50,512 nucleotides of DNA from an uncultured Bacteroidota bacterium. GTDB taxonomy: Bacteria; Bacteroidota; Bacteroidia; Chitinophagales; Chitinophagaceae. The stretch lies in NCBI GenBank assembly GCA_903927185.1, contig CAIYLW010000071.1, positions 1 to 50,512 on the forward strand, written 5' to 3'. Within the stretch, counting starts at the first letter, position 1, and each line of letters opens with the position of its first letter. This document shows positions 43,819 through 50,512 of the stretch, in pieces. The notes below the pieces were generated by a model. It was given only the letters and a program-made list of their open reading frames with translations, ran no database searches and was not told the DNA's origin. The position numbers were made by a program, and so were the translations under genes.

Positions 43819-44100
43819 TTAAGAAATTATCACTTCAGTAATTACTTCTTCCCCAAATGCTTCATTAATTCTTGCAATGATCTGAGGCTTCTGATATTGC
43901 AATTCATTTTTGAGTGGTCCTACTGAAGTTTGTATATATAATTTCTTATTGAATATTTTTATTTTCTCCGTGTATTTAGCAATGGTTTTACCCATCAGAG
44001 TTTCCCAAATAACTTCAATCTGAGCAGCTCGTACACCATTGTTCAGTTTGCTTTTTTTCAAAAAGCCTTTTAATGCATCACCGATATGATATTCAGCCAT
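43819..44100 (-). CDS. DUF721 (DciA-like) protein
   Basis: This 93-aa protein shows IGDALKGFLKKSKLNNGVRAAQIEVIWETLMGKTIAKYTEKI, then YIQTSVGPLKNELQYQKPQIIARINEAFG, the DUF721/DciA signature. DciA-type proteins help load the replicative helicase; short Bacteroidota versions may differ. It lies 31 bp downstream of recF on the same strand, and this recF-DUF721 neighbourhood supports a DNA-replication link. Confidence 0.88.
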   Translation of the reverse strand: MAEYHIGDALKGFLKKSKLNNGVRAAQIEVIWETLMGKTIAKYTEKIKIFNKKLYIQTSVGPLKNELQYQKPQIIARINEAFGEEVITEVIIS

Positions 44101-44131
44101 GAAGTAAAGATAAGTTAATGGAAGTTTATTT

Positions 44132-45217
44132 TTACTGGATTTCTATTAATTGAAAACTAATATTAGTTTGTCTTAGTTGATCCTGTAAACGTTGAGAATG
44201 AGTATCCGTAATAAATACTTGTCCATCCCTTTCAGTACATACCCAATGCAATAATTGAAACATTCTTTTCTCATCTAACTTTTCAAATACATCATCTAAT
44301 AAAAGAATAGGTGTATATCCCTTTTGCTCTTTAAGTATCTGCCATTCTGCTAATTTCAAAGCAAATAACAGACTTTTCCTTTGCCCCTGCGAAGCTTCAT
44401 TTTTGAAAATCTGATCTTGCATTTTAAAAAGAATATCATCTTTATGTATACCCGCACAAGTTCTCTGTAGGATTTTATCTTTTTGTTTATTGTTTTGTAA
44501 CCAAGCTTCCATGTTTTGCTGCATTAGTTGACTTTCATAAATCAATTCAATCTGATCTGAATCCCCAGCAATTTTGGTATAAATTTCAGAGACTAACTTA
44601 AGATAACTCTCTAAGAATTCTTTACGTATTACAAATAGCTGGTCTCCCTTATCACAAAGTTGTTGATCTAAAATTTGTAACAAGGCTTCGTCAATTGTTC
44701 CTGTTTCAGCAAATTGTTTTAAAACAGAATTTCTTTGTTGTAATAGTTTTTGATAATCAATAAGAAGTAGGAGATAACTCTTATTAAATTGTGAAATAAT
44801 GGTGTCTATTAATTTTCTTCTTTCTTCACTAGCTCCTGATATAATACTAATATCATCCGGGGCAATCATCACACAACAGAACTTACCGATATGATCAGAA
44901 AAACGTTTATATGTTTCTTCATTTAGCGTTAATTCTTTTCGATTATTTTCTCTTAGAATAAATACCAAATGTTGATTACTAGAATTTAATTGATAGTTTC
45001 CTTCTAAACGTAAACCTTGCATCCCATGATGCACATTTGCTGAATCAGCTCTTGAGAAATAGCTTTTTGAAAAGCTCAAATAATAGATCGCATCCAACAA
45101 ATTGGTTTTCCCTGAACCATTTTTTCCACAAATACCAATCACCCGATCATTGAAATGAAAGGATTGCTGAACATAATTCCTAAATTGTGTTAATATAATA
45201 TTTTGAAGCTGGAGCAT
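44132..45217 (-). CDS. recF: DNA replication/repair protein RecF
   Basis: This 361-aa protein has the family length. Walker A is GICGKNGSGKTNLLDAIYYLSF (residues about 29-50), the signature region is SQGQRKSLLFALKLAEWQIL (about 278-297) and Walker B is PILLLDDVFEKLDEKR (about 305-320). It is an SMC-like ATPase that loads RecA at single-strand gaps. It is followed by DUF721 and is divergent from pyrR. Confidence 0.97.
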   Translation of the reverse strand: MLQLQNIILTQFRNYVQQSFHFNDRVIGICGKNGSGKTNLLDAIYYLSFSKSYFSRADSANVHHGMQGLRLEGNYQLNSSNQHLVFILRENNRKELTLNEETYKRFSDHIGKFCCVMIAPDDISIISGASEERRKLIDTIISQFNKSYLLLLIDYQKLLQQRNSVLKQFAETGTIDEALLQILDQQLCDKGDQLFVIRKEFLESYLKLVSEIYTKIAGDSDQIELIYESQLMQQNMEAWLQNNKQKDKILQRTCAGIHKDDILFKMQDQIFKNEASQGQRKSLLFALKLAEWQILKEQKGYTPILLLDDVFEKLDEKRMFQLLHWVCTERDGQVFITDTHSQRLQDQLRQTNISFQLIEIQ

Positions 45218-45302
45218 TTAAGTAGGCAAATTAATCAACTCATTTCTTAAATAGAAGGTTGAGTCTGCTAGAAAGCATTTATTTTTAATAAAAAAATAGG
45301 TT

Positions 45303-45830
45303 TTGAAGACGATTTTATCCAAGGAGCAACTAGCATTAACCATCAAAAGGTTGGCCAATCAGATACTGGAAAATCATCCACAGCTGCAAAATACTGTGAT
45401 TATTGGTTTACAGCCTCGTGGAATTTTCTTGAGCGATCGTATCGTACAAGAATTAATAAAATTGGTTGACCCAAAAAGTATTCAATACGGCAAATTAGAT
45501 ATCACTTTTTATAGAGACGATGTACGTAAAAGCCTGCATATAGCTAGTAATACGGATATGCCTTTCAGCATTGAAAATAAAAAAGTAATCTTGGTTGACG
45601 ATGTTTTGTATACTGGCAGAACTATTCGTGCAGCTTTAGACGCTTTGCTTGATTTTGGCAGACCATCAAAAGTTGCCTTATGTGTGTTGGTAGACAGAAG
45701 GTTTAGCAGAGAATTGCCCATTCAGCCAGATTATTTAGGTAAAGCCATCGACACGATATTTTCACAACGCGTGACCGTTTTATGGAACGAAAGCGACGAA
45801 AATGAACAAGTTATGTTATTGGATAATTAA
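45303..45830 (+). CDS. pyrR: PyrR bifunctional regulator / uracil phosphoribosyltransferase, TTG start
   Basis: In this 175-aa protein the PRPP loop VILVDDVLYTGRTIRAALDAL (about residues 94-114) and IIGLQPRGIFLSDRI are diagnostic. A stop codon in frame lies two codons before the start and no ATG or GTG occurs before the conserved core, so translation must begin at the TTG. In Firmicutes PyrR binds pyr mRNA as an attenuator; I see no matching anti-antiterminator here, so only the UPRT role is supported. pyrB follows after 21 bp. Confidence 0.92.
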   Translation: MKTILSKEQLALTIKRLANQILENHPQLQNTVIIGLQPRGIFLSDRIVQELIKLVDPKSIQYGKLDITFYRDDVRKSLHIASNTDMPFSIENKKVILVDDVLYTGRTIRAALDALLDFGRPSKVALCVLVDRRFSRELPIQPDYLGKAIDTIFSQRVTVLWNESDENEQVMLLDN

Positions 45831-45836
45831 AACGTT

Positions 45837-45844
45837 TATCTTTG
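45837..45844 (+). promoter_or_regulatory. -7 box (TATCTTTG) of pyrB
   Basis: An exact TAnnTTTG match in the 21-bp pyrR-pyrB gap, ending 7 bases before the pyrB ATG. pyrB may therefore have its own near-leaderless transcript besides read-through from pyrR. Confidence 0.38.
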
Positions 45845-45851
45845 ACCTTTA

Positions 45852-46778
45852 ATGAAACTATCTACCAAACACTTACTTGGTATTAAGCACCTTGTACCAG
45901 AGGATATAACGCTTATTCTATCTACAGCAGCTCAATTTAAAGAGGTATTACAGAGACCCGTTAAGAAAGTACCCTCACTAAGAGATGTTACTATCGTTAA
46001 CCTTTTTTATGAGAACTCTACCAGAACCAGAATGTCTTTTGAATTAGCGGAACGCCGTTTATCTGCAGATGTTTTAAATTTTGCAGCCAGTAGTTCTTCT
46101 GCTGCTAAAGGAGAAACCCTTTTAGATACTGTCAATAATATTTTAAGCATGAAAGTGGATTTGGTAGTTATGAGGCATAGTGCTTCAGGAGCCCCCCACT
46201 TTTTAGCCCAACATATACCAGCTGCGATTGTTAATGCAGGCGATGGGATAAACGAGCATCCTACTCAAGCTTTATTGGATGCTTTTTCTATGCAGGAAAA
46301 GTTTGGATCTTTAGAAGGATTAAAAGTGGCCATTATTGGCGACATCATGCATAGTAGAGTTGCACTTAGTAATATGTATCTCTTACAAAAAATGGGTGCT
46401 GAAGTAATGGTAGCAGGGCCGCCAACACTTATCCCTAAATATATTAGTGAGGCATTAGGTGTGCGAGTGGAGTATAATTTAAAGAAAGCTTTACAATGGT
46501 GTGATGTGGCAAATGTGCTGAGAATTCAATTGGAGCGACAAAATCAGCCCTTATTTTCATCTTTAAGAGAATATAGTCTTACTTACGGTATCAATAAGAA
46601 ATTACTGGAATCCCTTGGAAAAGAAATGGTAATCATGCACCCTGGCCCTATCAATAGAGGGGTTGAATTAGATAGTGATGTTGCTGATGGATCTTCTTCT
46701 ATCATTCTGAATCAAGTGGAAAATGGAGTGGCAGTTAGAATGGCTGTATTATACCTTTTGGCAAGTCGTGAAAACTAA
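45852..46778 (+). CDS. pyrB: Aspartate carbamoyltransferase catalytic subunit
   Basis: This 308-aa protein has the family length. The carbamoyl-phosphate site is FYENSTRTRMSFELAERRL (about 51-69), followed by VMRHSASGAPHFLA and DGINEHPTQALLDAFS (about 131-146). MHPGPINRGVELDSDVADG contains the HPGPxNRG aspartate loop. It makes carbamoyl-aspartate for UMP synthesis. No pyrI regulatory subunit is present. The class that needs a PyrC' partner would fit the degenerate PyrC-like protein at 33480-34742. Confidence 0.97.
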   Translation: MKLSTKHLLGIKHLVPEDITLILSTAAQFKEVLQRPVKKVPSLRDVTIVNLFYENSTRTRMSFELAERRLSADVLNFAASSSSAAKGETLLDTVNNILSMKVDLVVMRHSASGAPHFLAQHIPAAIVNAGDGINEHPTQALLDAFSMQEKFGSLEGLKVAIIGDIMHSRVALSNMYLLQKMGAEVMVAGPPTLIPKYISEALGVRVEYNLKKALQWCDVANVLRIQLERQNQPLFSSLREYSLTYGINKKLLESLGKEMVIMHPGPINRGVELDSDVADGSSSIILNQVENGVAVRMAVLYLLASREN

Positions 46779-46825
46779 TGTATTTCGTTTGATTTCAATA
46801 TTAAATTGCCTGCTAAAACTATTTT

Positions 46826-47296
46826 ATGCAAAGAATCTGTTTATTTCCTGGCACATTCGATCCTGTTACATTGGGACATGTTGATATCATCAATCGTGCT
46901 TTACCATTATTTGATAAAATAGTTGTAGGCATTGGTATTAATTCTTCTAAGAACCCTATGTTTAGTCCAGAACAAAGAATGGAATGGTTCAATGAGATTT
47001 ATAAAAATGAACCAAAAGTCGAAAGTGCCGTTTATGAAGGGCTAACAATTCAATATTGCGAAAAAATTAATGCTCATTTTATATTAAGAGGAATCAGATT
47101 TGTAAGTGATTTTGAATATGAAAAGTCAATTGCTGACGCCAATCGCACTTTAGATCGGAGTATTGAAACAATTTTTCTTACAGGAGAGCCCATGTATACA
47201 TCAGTGGCATCCACCATTGTTAGAGACATCCTTAAAAATGGTGGTAATGCATCTCCTTTTTTACCACAGGCAGTTATTAATTCTTTGTATCCTTAA
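46826..47296 (+). CDS. coaD: Phosphopantetheine adenylyltransferase
   Basis: This 156-aa protein has CLFPGTFDPVTLGHVDIINRA (residues about 5-25) with the T/HxGH nucleotidyl-transfer motif (TLGH), GIRFVSDFEYEKSIADANR and MYTSVASTIVRDILKNGG. All are diagnostic of CoaD, the penultimate step of coenzyme A synthesis. It lies 47 bp after pyrB and 9 bp before a thioesterase gene that may act on CoA esters. Confidence 0.97.
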   Translation: MQRICLFPGTFDPVTLGHVDIINRALPLFDKIVVGIGINSSKNPMFSPEQRMEWFNEIYKNEPKVESAVYEGLTIQYCEKINAHFILRGIRFVSDFEYEKSIADANRTLDRSIETIFLTGEPMYTSVASTIVRDILKNGGNASPFLPQAVINSLYP

Positions 47297-47305
47297 AAAT
47301 TTACA

Positions 47306-47737
47306 ATGGCTATTTGGTTTAAAACTGATTTGCAAATGAATGATTTCATTCATTTTGGTAAGAATACGATGGGCGAATTTTTAGGAATTGAATTTGTTGA
47401 ATTAGGAGATGATTATATCAAAGCCACCATGCCAGTAGATGAAAGAACTAAGCAACCATATGGTCTTTTACATGGAGGGGCATCCGTTGTTTTAGCTGAA
47501 ACCATAGGAAGTATTGGGGCCTTCTTAACTGTTGATCCTGAACTCTTTCAATGTGTTGGATTAGAAATAAATGCCAATCATATTAGAAGCGTTAAACAAG
47601 GATTCGTAACCGGAATTGCTCGTCCTATTCATATCGGAGCCACTACCCAGGTTTGGGATATTCGCATATACGATGAAAGAGAAAAATTGGTATGTGTGAG
47701 TAGGCATACAGTAGCAGTCATCAAAAAGAAACACTAA
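47306..47737 (+). CDS. Hotdog-fold thioesterase, PaaI/YdiI type
   Basis: This 143-aa protein has ATMPVDERTKQPYGLLHGGASVVLAETIGSIGA (about 40-72), which holds the HGGxxxxxxE motif of PaaI/YdiI enzymes. GLEINANHIRSVKQGFVTGIARP follows. It likely hydrolyses aryl- or acyl-CoA, possibly 1,4-dihydroxy-2-naphthoyl-CoA in menaquinone synthesis, which Bacteroidota use; the substrate is not proven. It overlaps the convergent Nudix gene by 4 bp. Confidence 0.9.
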   Translation: MAIWFKTDLQMNDFIHFGKNTMGEFLGIEFVELGDDYIKATMPVDERTKQPYGLLHGGASVVLAETIGSIGAFLTVDPELFQCVGLEINANHIRSVKQGFVTGIARPIHIGATTQVWDIRIYDEREKLVCVSRHTVAVIKKKH

Positions 47738-48159
47738 TAAACTAATTCAGAATTGTTTAAAACTGTTTTAATAGTTTCATAGGATTCCTGAAGTCTTGAT
47801 GAAATGTCTGAAGGCTTCGTCCACTCTATAGCAGTAATATCTTCTTCAAGTTGAGGCACTAATGCAGGTACTCCTTCAACTGTCATTCTAAACCAATGCG
47901 ATTCTTTAATGACTTCCTGATTTTGATAAACATCAAAATAGGCATGTTGCGTTACTAGAACTAATTTTCCCAGTGTTAGATTTTGAACCCCGGTTTCTTC
48001 CGTTACTTCTCTTAAGGCACAGGCTTCAATGGTTTCTCCTTTATCCAATTTTCCTTTGGGCAAATCCCATTTCCCCCTTCTGAATATCATCAGCAAATCC
48101 CCATGTTCATTTGTAACAACTCCTCCGCCTGCAAGTATTATCGGCTTTTTATTATTCAT
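47734..48159 (-). CDS. Nudix hydrolase
   Basis: From the ATG at 48159 this is a 141-aa protein. A longer frame from a TTG would consist of residues encoded by a dispersed AT-rich repeat, so the ATG is preferred. The Nudix box runs from about residue 36 to 58 (GKLDKGETIEAC, then REVTEETGV), preceded by GKWDLPKG. The substrate is unknown (nucleoside diphosphate derivative). It converges on the thioesterase with a 4-bp overlap. Confidence 0.93.
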   Translation of the reverse strand: MNNKKPIILAGGGVVTNEHGDLLMIFRRGKWDLPKGKLDKGETIEACALREVTEETGVQNLTLGKLVLVTQHAYFDVYQNQEVIKESHWFRMTVEGVPALVPQLEEDITAIEWTKPSDISSRLQESYETIKTVLNNSELVY

Positions 48160-48164
48160 TTTGA

Positions 48165-48185
48165 CTTTTGAATTTTGAATTTTTA
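48165..48185. repeat. Dispersed AT-rich repeat, partial copy 3
   Basis: The first 14 bases match the 30206-30231 repeat exactly; then one extra A interrupts before the shared TTTTTA. It lies between the divergent Nudix and pyrE genes. Confidence 0.4.
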
Positions 48186-48216
48186 CTTTTCTCTTCAAAT
48201 ATACTAGTGCAATCTT

Positions 48217-48224
48217 TACCTTCG
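48217..48224 (+). promoter_or_regulatory. Possible -7 box (TACCTTCG) of pyrE
   Basis: A TAnnTTCG box, one mismatch from TAnnTTTG, ending 4 bases before the pyrE ATG. It would give an essentially leaderless mRNA. Confidence 0.33.
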
Positions 48225-48228
48225 CGCT

Positions 48229-48861
48229 ATGACAAATGAAAAAGCTGTTGCAGAGAAATTATTGCAGGTTGCTGCTGTAAAACTTAGTCCTGAAAAACCC
48301 TTTACATGGGCAAGTGGATGGAAAAGCCCGATATATTGTGATAACAGAAAAATATTATCATTCCCATATACACGCGATTTCATTAAAAGTGAAATGTGTA
48401 ATGTGATTTTTGAAAATTTTCCTAATGTAGACATGCTAGCAGGTGTAGCTACTGCTGGTATACCTTGGGGAGCTATGGCAGCTGATCAATTAAAACTGCC
48501 CTATATCTATGTTCGACCAAAGCCTAAAGAACATGGCTTGGGCAATCAAATTGAAGGTTCCTTTGAAGCCGGAAAATCTGTTTTAGTCATTGAAGATCTT
48601 ATCTCAACTGGAAAAAGCAGCCTGGAAGTAGTTACTGTATTAAAAAATGCAGGATTGAATGTGGTTGGAATGGTTTCTATTTTTACCTATGGTTTTCCTA
48701 TAGCAACAAAAGCATTTGAAGATGCAGGAGTTCCTTATAGATCGCTGACTAATTATAGTAGTTTGATTGAATTAGCTGTTGAAAAAGGACAGATTACAGC
48801 AGAAACAGAACAATTATTACTTCAATGGCGTGAAGATCCTGCTAATTGGAAAGGGATTTAA
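48229..48861 (+). CDS. pyrE: Orotate phosphoribosyltransferase
   Basis: This 210-aa protein has the family length. The PRPP motif is VLVIEDLISTGKSSLEVV (about 120-137). FTWASGWKSPIYCDNRK (about 25-41) and YVRPKPKEHGLGNQIEGSF hold the orotate and pyrophosphate residues. It makes OMP from orotate and PRPP. It is divergent from the Nudix gene and 11 bp upstream of the HMA-like gene. Confidence 0.97.
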   Translation: MTNEKAVAEKLLQVAAVKLSPEKPFTWASGWKSPIYCDNRKILSFPYTRDFIKSEMCNVIFENFPNVDMLAGVATAGIPWGAMAADQLKLPYIYVRPKPKEHGLGNQIEGSFEAGKSVLVIEDLISTGKSSLEVVTVLKNAGLNVVGMVSIFTYGFPIATKAFEDAGVPYRSLTNYSSLIELAVEKGQITAETEQLLLQWREDPANWKGI

Positions 48862-48872
48862 TATAAAAGGAT

Positions 48873-49280
48873 ATGAAAAAGATATTAATTATTGTTTTTT
48901 TGCTGATTGGCTTTCATGCTCAAACGCAAGCACAGGAGTCTAAAGTTCAGTGGATTACTATTAAGTCTGCCAATCTTAAATGTTGGGAGTGTAAGGAAAG
49001 ATTAGATCATTATTTGACTATTGAAAATAAGTCAAATATGGAGGGAGGAATTATACAATGGAAATTTTTCTTATTACAAGGAGAAATCAAATTACAATAT
49101 TATCCAGATAGGGTTACACCAGATATGATCAGAACGGCATTAAATAATGCAGGTTTTGATGCAGATAATGAGTTAGCCACTGAGGAAGCCTATAAAACAT
49201 TGCCCCAGGCATGTAAAAGAGCAAATGAAGGGGGAGGCCCTCAACCCAGAAAGCCCTGCCATTTAGAGCCGATTCACTAA
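48873..49280 (+). CDS. Secreted HMA-like (heavy-metal-associated) domain protein
   Basis: This 135-aa protein has the signal peptide KKILIIVFLLIGFHAQTQAQ. The metal-site-like CWEC is at residues 37-40 in TIKSANLKCWECKERLDHYL. The domain ends with MIRTALNNAGFDADNELA, the usual final helix of HMA folds, and a short tail with two more Cys (LPQACKRA, RKPCHLE). It resembles periplasmic copper- or mercury-binding MerP-like proteins, but the canonical GMTCxxC is changed to LKCWEC. It is 11 bp after pyrE, and 2 bp separate it from the convergent lipoprotein gene. Confidence 0.75.
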   Translation: MKKILIIVFLLIGFHAQTQAQESKVQWITIKSANLKCWECKERLDHYLTIENKSNMEGGIIQWKFFLLQGEIKLQYYPDRVTPDMIRTALNNAGFDADNELATEEAYKTLPQACKRANEGGGPQPRKPCHLEPIH

Positions 49281-49282
49281 AA

Positions 49283-49729
49283 TTAGAAAAAGTTTAATTT
49301 ATGCCTTCCTTCATACGTGAAAGGAACTGTTTTATATATACCAGCCTTCCCAACCTTGGTTGTACCTTTTACAGTTACTAGTACTTCGTTGCTCACTACT
49401 AAAGTCAATGCATTTTTATAAAACTCTTTTACATCCAATGCAATTTTAGAAGGAAGGATAAAATCAGACTTTTTGGATATATGCATACTCGTATCCAAAT
49501 TCATTTTCCCCAAGTAATGGTTATCTACATATACATCAGCATCCACTTTTTTTAAATCAAGTCCAAAATTATTAGGGTTAAAATAAACTAATTCCATATC
49601 CAGACTGGTTTTATCAAATCCAAATTTATCCAGTTTTACATTTCTTACTTCCCGATATTCGAAACTTTTCGGAGCTGCACAAGAAAATATGAATAGGCAA
49701 GTAATACATAATAGGAAGGTCGATTTCAT
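49283..49729 (-). CDS. LEA type 2 family lipoprotein
   Basis: The ATG at 49729 starts the SPII signal KSTFLLCITCLFIFSC, giving 148 aa; the upstream frame extension adds 22 mainly aromatic residues and is rejected. The mature part has the LEA14/WHy-type pattern: VRNVKLDKFGFDKTSLDMELVYFNPNNFGLDLKKVDADVYVDNHYLGK, then DFILPSKIALDVKEF. It is a periplasmic beta-sandwich, probably anchored to the outer membrane. Role unknown. Confidence 0.85.
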   Translation of the reverse strand: MKSTFLLCITCLFIFSCAAPKSFEYREVRNVKLDKFGFDKTSLDMELVYFNPNNFGLDLKKVDADVYVDNHYLGKMNLDTSMHISKKSDFILPSKIALDVKEFYKNALTLVVSNEVLVTVKGTTKVGKAGIYKTVPFTYEGRHKLNFF

Positions 49730-49889
49730 CAAATTGAATTTATATGCAAAATAGTAACAGATTGGATAAAAAAAGTAAATAATCAAAGTAACCAATAGAC
49801 TTTATTCTAATATGTGCTGAAATTATTGTACCTTATATGTTTTAGATGCATAAATAGCAAATAAAAAGTACTGTTTTTTAGCCAGTTAA

Positions 49890-49925
49890 TAAAACGACTA
49901 AGAATTTTAACGCTTAATCGTTTTA
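49890..49925 (+). promoter_or_regulatory. Inverted repeat directly before the PAS-regulator start codon
   Basis: Two 13-base arms (49890-49902 and 49913-49925) pair with one C/A mismatch around a 10-base loop. The right arm ends at the base before the ATG. It could be an operator for a dimeric regulator, or an RNA hairpin that hides the translation start. Confidence 0.5.
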
Positions 49926-50512
49926 ATGAACCAGATTTCTAATATATTATTAGTAGATCATTCTTCTGGATTACAGAATTTTAATAATCCAAATTATCAT
50001 CAATTTAATATCATTCAAGCATTAACTCAGTTTGAGGTAATGATGCAATTTTCTAATTATGAAATTGAAATTGTAATTATCAATTTGCAAGAGGCGAAGG
50101 CCAATGAATATAAAATTGCAAAATTGCTGAATCAAAAATGTAGGAATTTAAATATTCCTATTATTTATTTATCAACTGAAAACATCAGCAATGATGATGC
50201 CATATTTGTTTATAAAATGGGTGCAATTGATATTATCACTTTGCCAATCAACCATCTAATAATTAGCTATAAATTTCAATCTATTTTAAAAAATATTAAA
50301 AATAGAAATGAAAATGGATTTCATGATAAAATTGGATTTTATGCTGATGATAATAATGAAATAAATGTAAATGCCAAATTTTTAAAAGAATATCAAGAAA
50401 GTAAAAAACATTTAACAATTAGCACATATCCCGAATTAGTGATTTTAGATATTAACAAGTCTTATCTCAGAAAGATTGGATTTGAAAAAGATGATATCAT
50501 TGGAAAAACAGA
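49926..50512 (+). CDS. Pseudo-receiver + PAS regulator (5' part, cut by window end)
   Basis: The frame is open from the ATG to the window end (195 codons plus two bases). Residues 5-115 have a response-regulator layout: ILLVD (7-11), IVIINLQ (49-55), IPIIYLS and GAIDIITLPI. The phospho-acceptor Asp is replaced by Asn53, the acidic pair is reduced to D11-H12, and the conserved K-P reads L-P. It should therefore not be phosphorylated normally. From about residue 165 a PAS domain begins (LVILDINKSYLRKIGFEKDDIIGKT). A kinase or other output domain probably follows outside the window. Confidence 0.78.
   Translation, partial: MNQISNILLVDHSSGLQNFNNPNYHQFNIIQALTQFEVMMQFSNYEIEIVIINLQEAKANEYKIAKLLNQKCRNLNIPIIYLSTENISNDDAIFVYKMGAIDIITLPINHLIISYKFQSILKNIKNRNENGFHDKIGFYADDNNEINVNAKFLKEYQESKKHLTISTYPELVILDINKSYLRKIGFEKDDIIGKT

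Noticed and set aside
45218..45302. PyrR-binding attenuator before pyrR
   Set aside because: I found no terminator/antiterminator pair or PyrR-binding-loop consensus in the 85-bp leader.
1..50512. CRISPR array, insertion sequence, prophage or rRNA
   Set aside because: No regularly spaced repeats, transposase, integrase, phage structural gene or rRNA core sequence was seen on either strand.

Overview
The window is AT-rich chromosomal DNA from a member of the Bacteroidota, most likely family Chitinophagaceae (the family is inferred from overall protein flavour; the phylum is well supported). The phylum evidence is: Bacteroidota-type protein families (DUF6526, HU-CCDC81, DUF4199, DUF6132, DUF1599, DoxX/BT_3928, alternate GlmU-like protein), many SPII lipoproteins, Shine-Dalgarno sites that are weak or absent, and repeated TAnnTTTG -7 promoter boxes. 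I see no prophage, insertion sequence, CRISPR array or rRNA. There is one tRNA, tRNA-Pro(GGG).

Layout. 1-1800: the 5' part of cinA, a DUF6526 membrane protein and a hotdog thioesterase. 2033-8365: a four-gene + strand envelope operon (1013-aa TPR protein, outer-membrane barrel, tail-anchored HU-CCDC81 protein, methyltransferase). 8369-16395: minus-strand genes for a glutaminyl cyclase lipoprotein, a FAD oxidoreductase, YchF, a secreted ChaN/Ere-like protein, then pdhA - TPR - ribH - lutA-like - EVE. 16604-22187: a PbfA-like PLP enzyme facing a secreted YncE/phosphoesterase fusion, then pruA. 22279-28588: GlmU-like protein, tpiA, hemerythrin; kir and the Sua5-type tsaC on the other strand; lepA. 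28641-34742: a minus-strand run in transcription order of a dihydroorotase-like protein with lost catalytic residues, DUF4199, GT2, GT4, gmhA, gmhB and a secreted unknown. This is a surface-glycan/heptose cluster.

34829-36142: tRNA-Pro, its terminator, about 355 bp of gene-free DNA with short repeats, and a LamG lipoprotein; this is the only accessory-looking spot. 36355-38698: a class-V PLP enzyme with a small partner, and a three-gene redox cassette ending in thioredoxin. 38728-44100: ndk, nrnA-like, FKBP lipoprotein, folP, DUF1599, DoxX-type protein, DUF721. 44132-49729: recF, pyrR, pyrB, coaD, thioesterase, Nudix, pyrE, a secreted HMA-like protein and a LEA-2 lipoprotein. The window ends inside a regulator with a degenerate receiver domain and a PAS domain, preceded by a 13-bp inverted repeat that touches its start codon.

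Functional picture. Pyrimidine synthesis (pyrR, pyrB, pyrE and a probably non-catalytic PyrC-like protein), nucleotide and cofactor supply (ndk, folP, ribH, coaD), central carbon (pdhA, tpiA, pruA), translation quality (lepA, ychF, tsaC) and envelope biogenesis are mixed in short operons. Most of the window is ordinary core genome. The points worth a second look are the degenerate dihydroorotase, the PbfA/phosphoesterase pair, the tRNA-Pro spacer, the pseudo-receiver/PAS gene with its palindrome, the DUF2892-like/DUF6132/thioredoxin cassette and a dispersed 26-bp AT-rich repeat.
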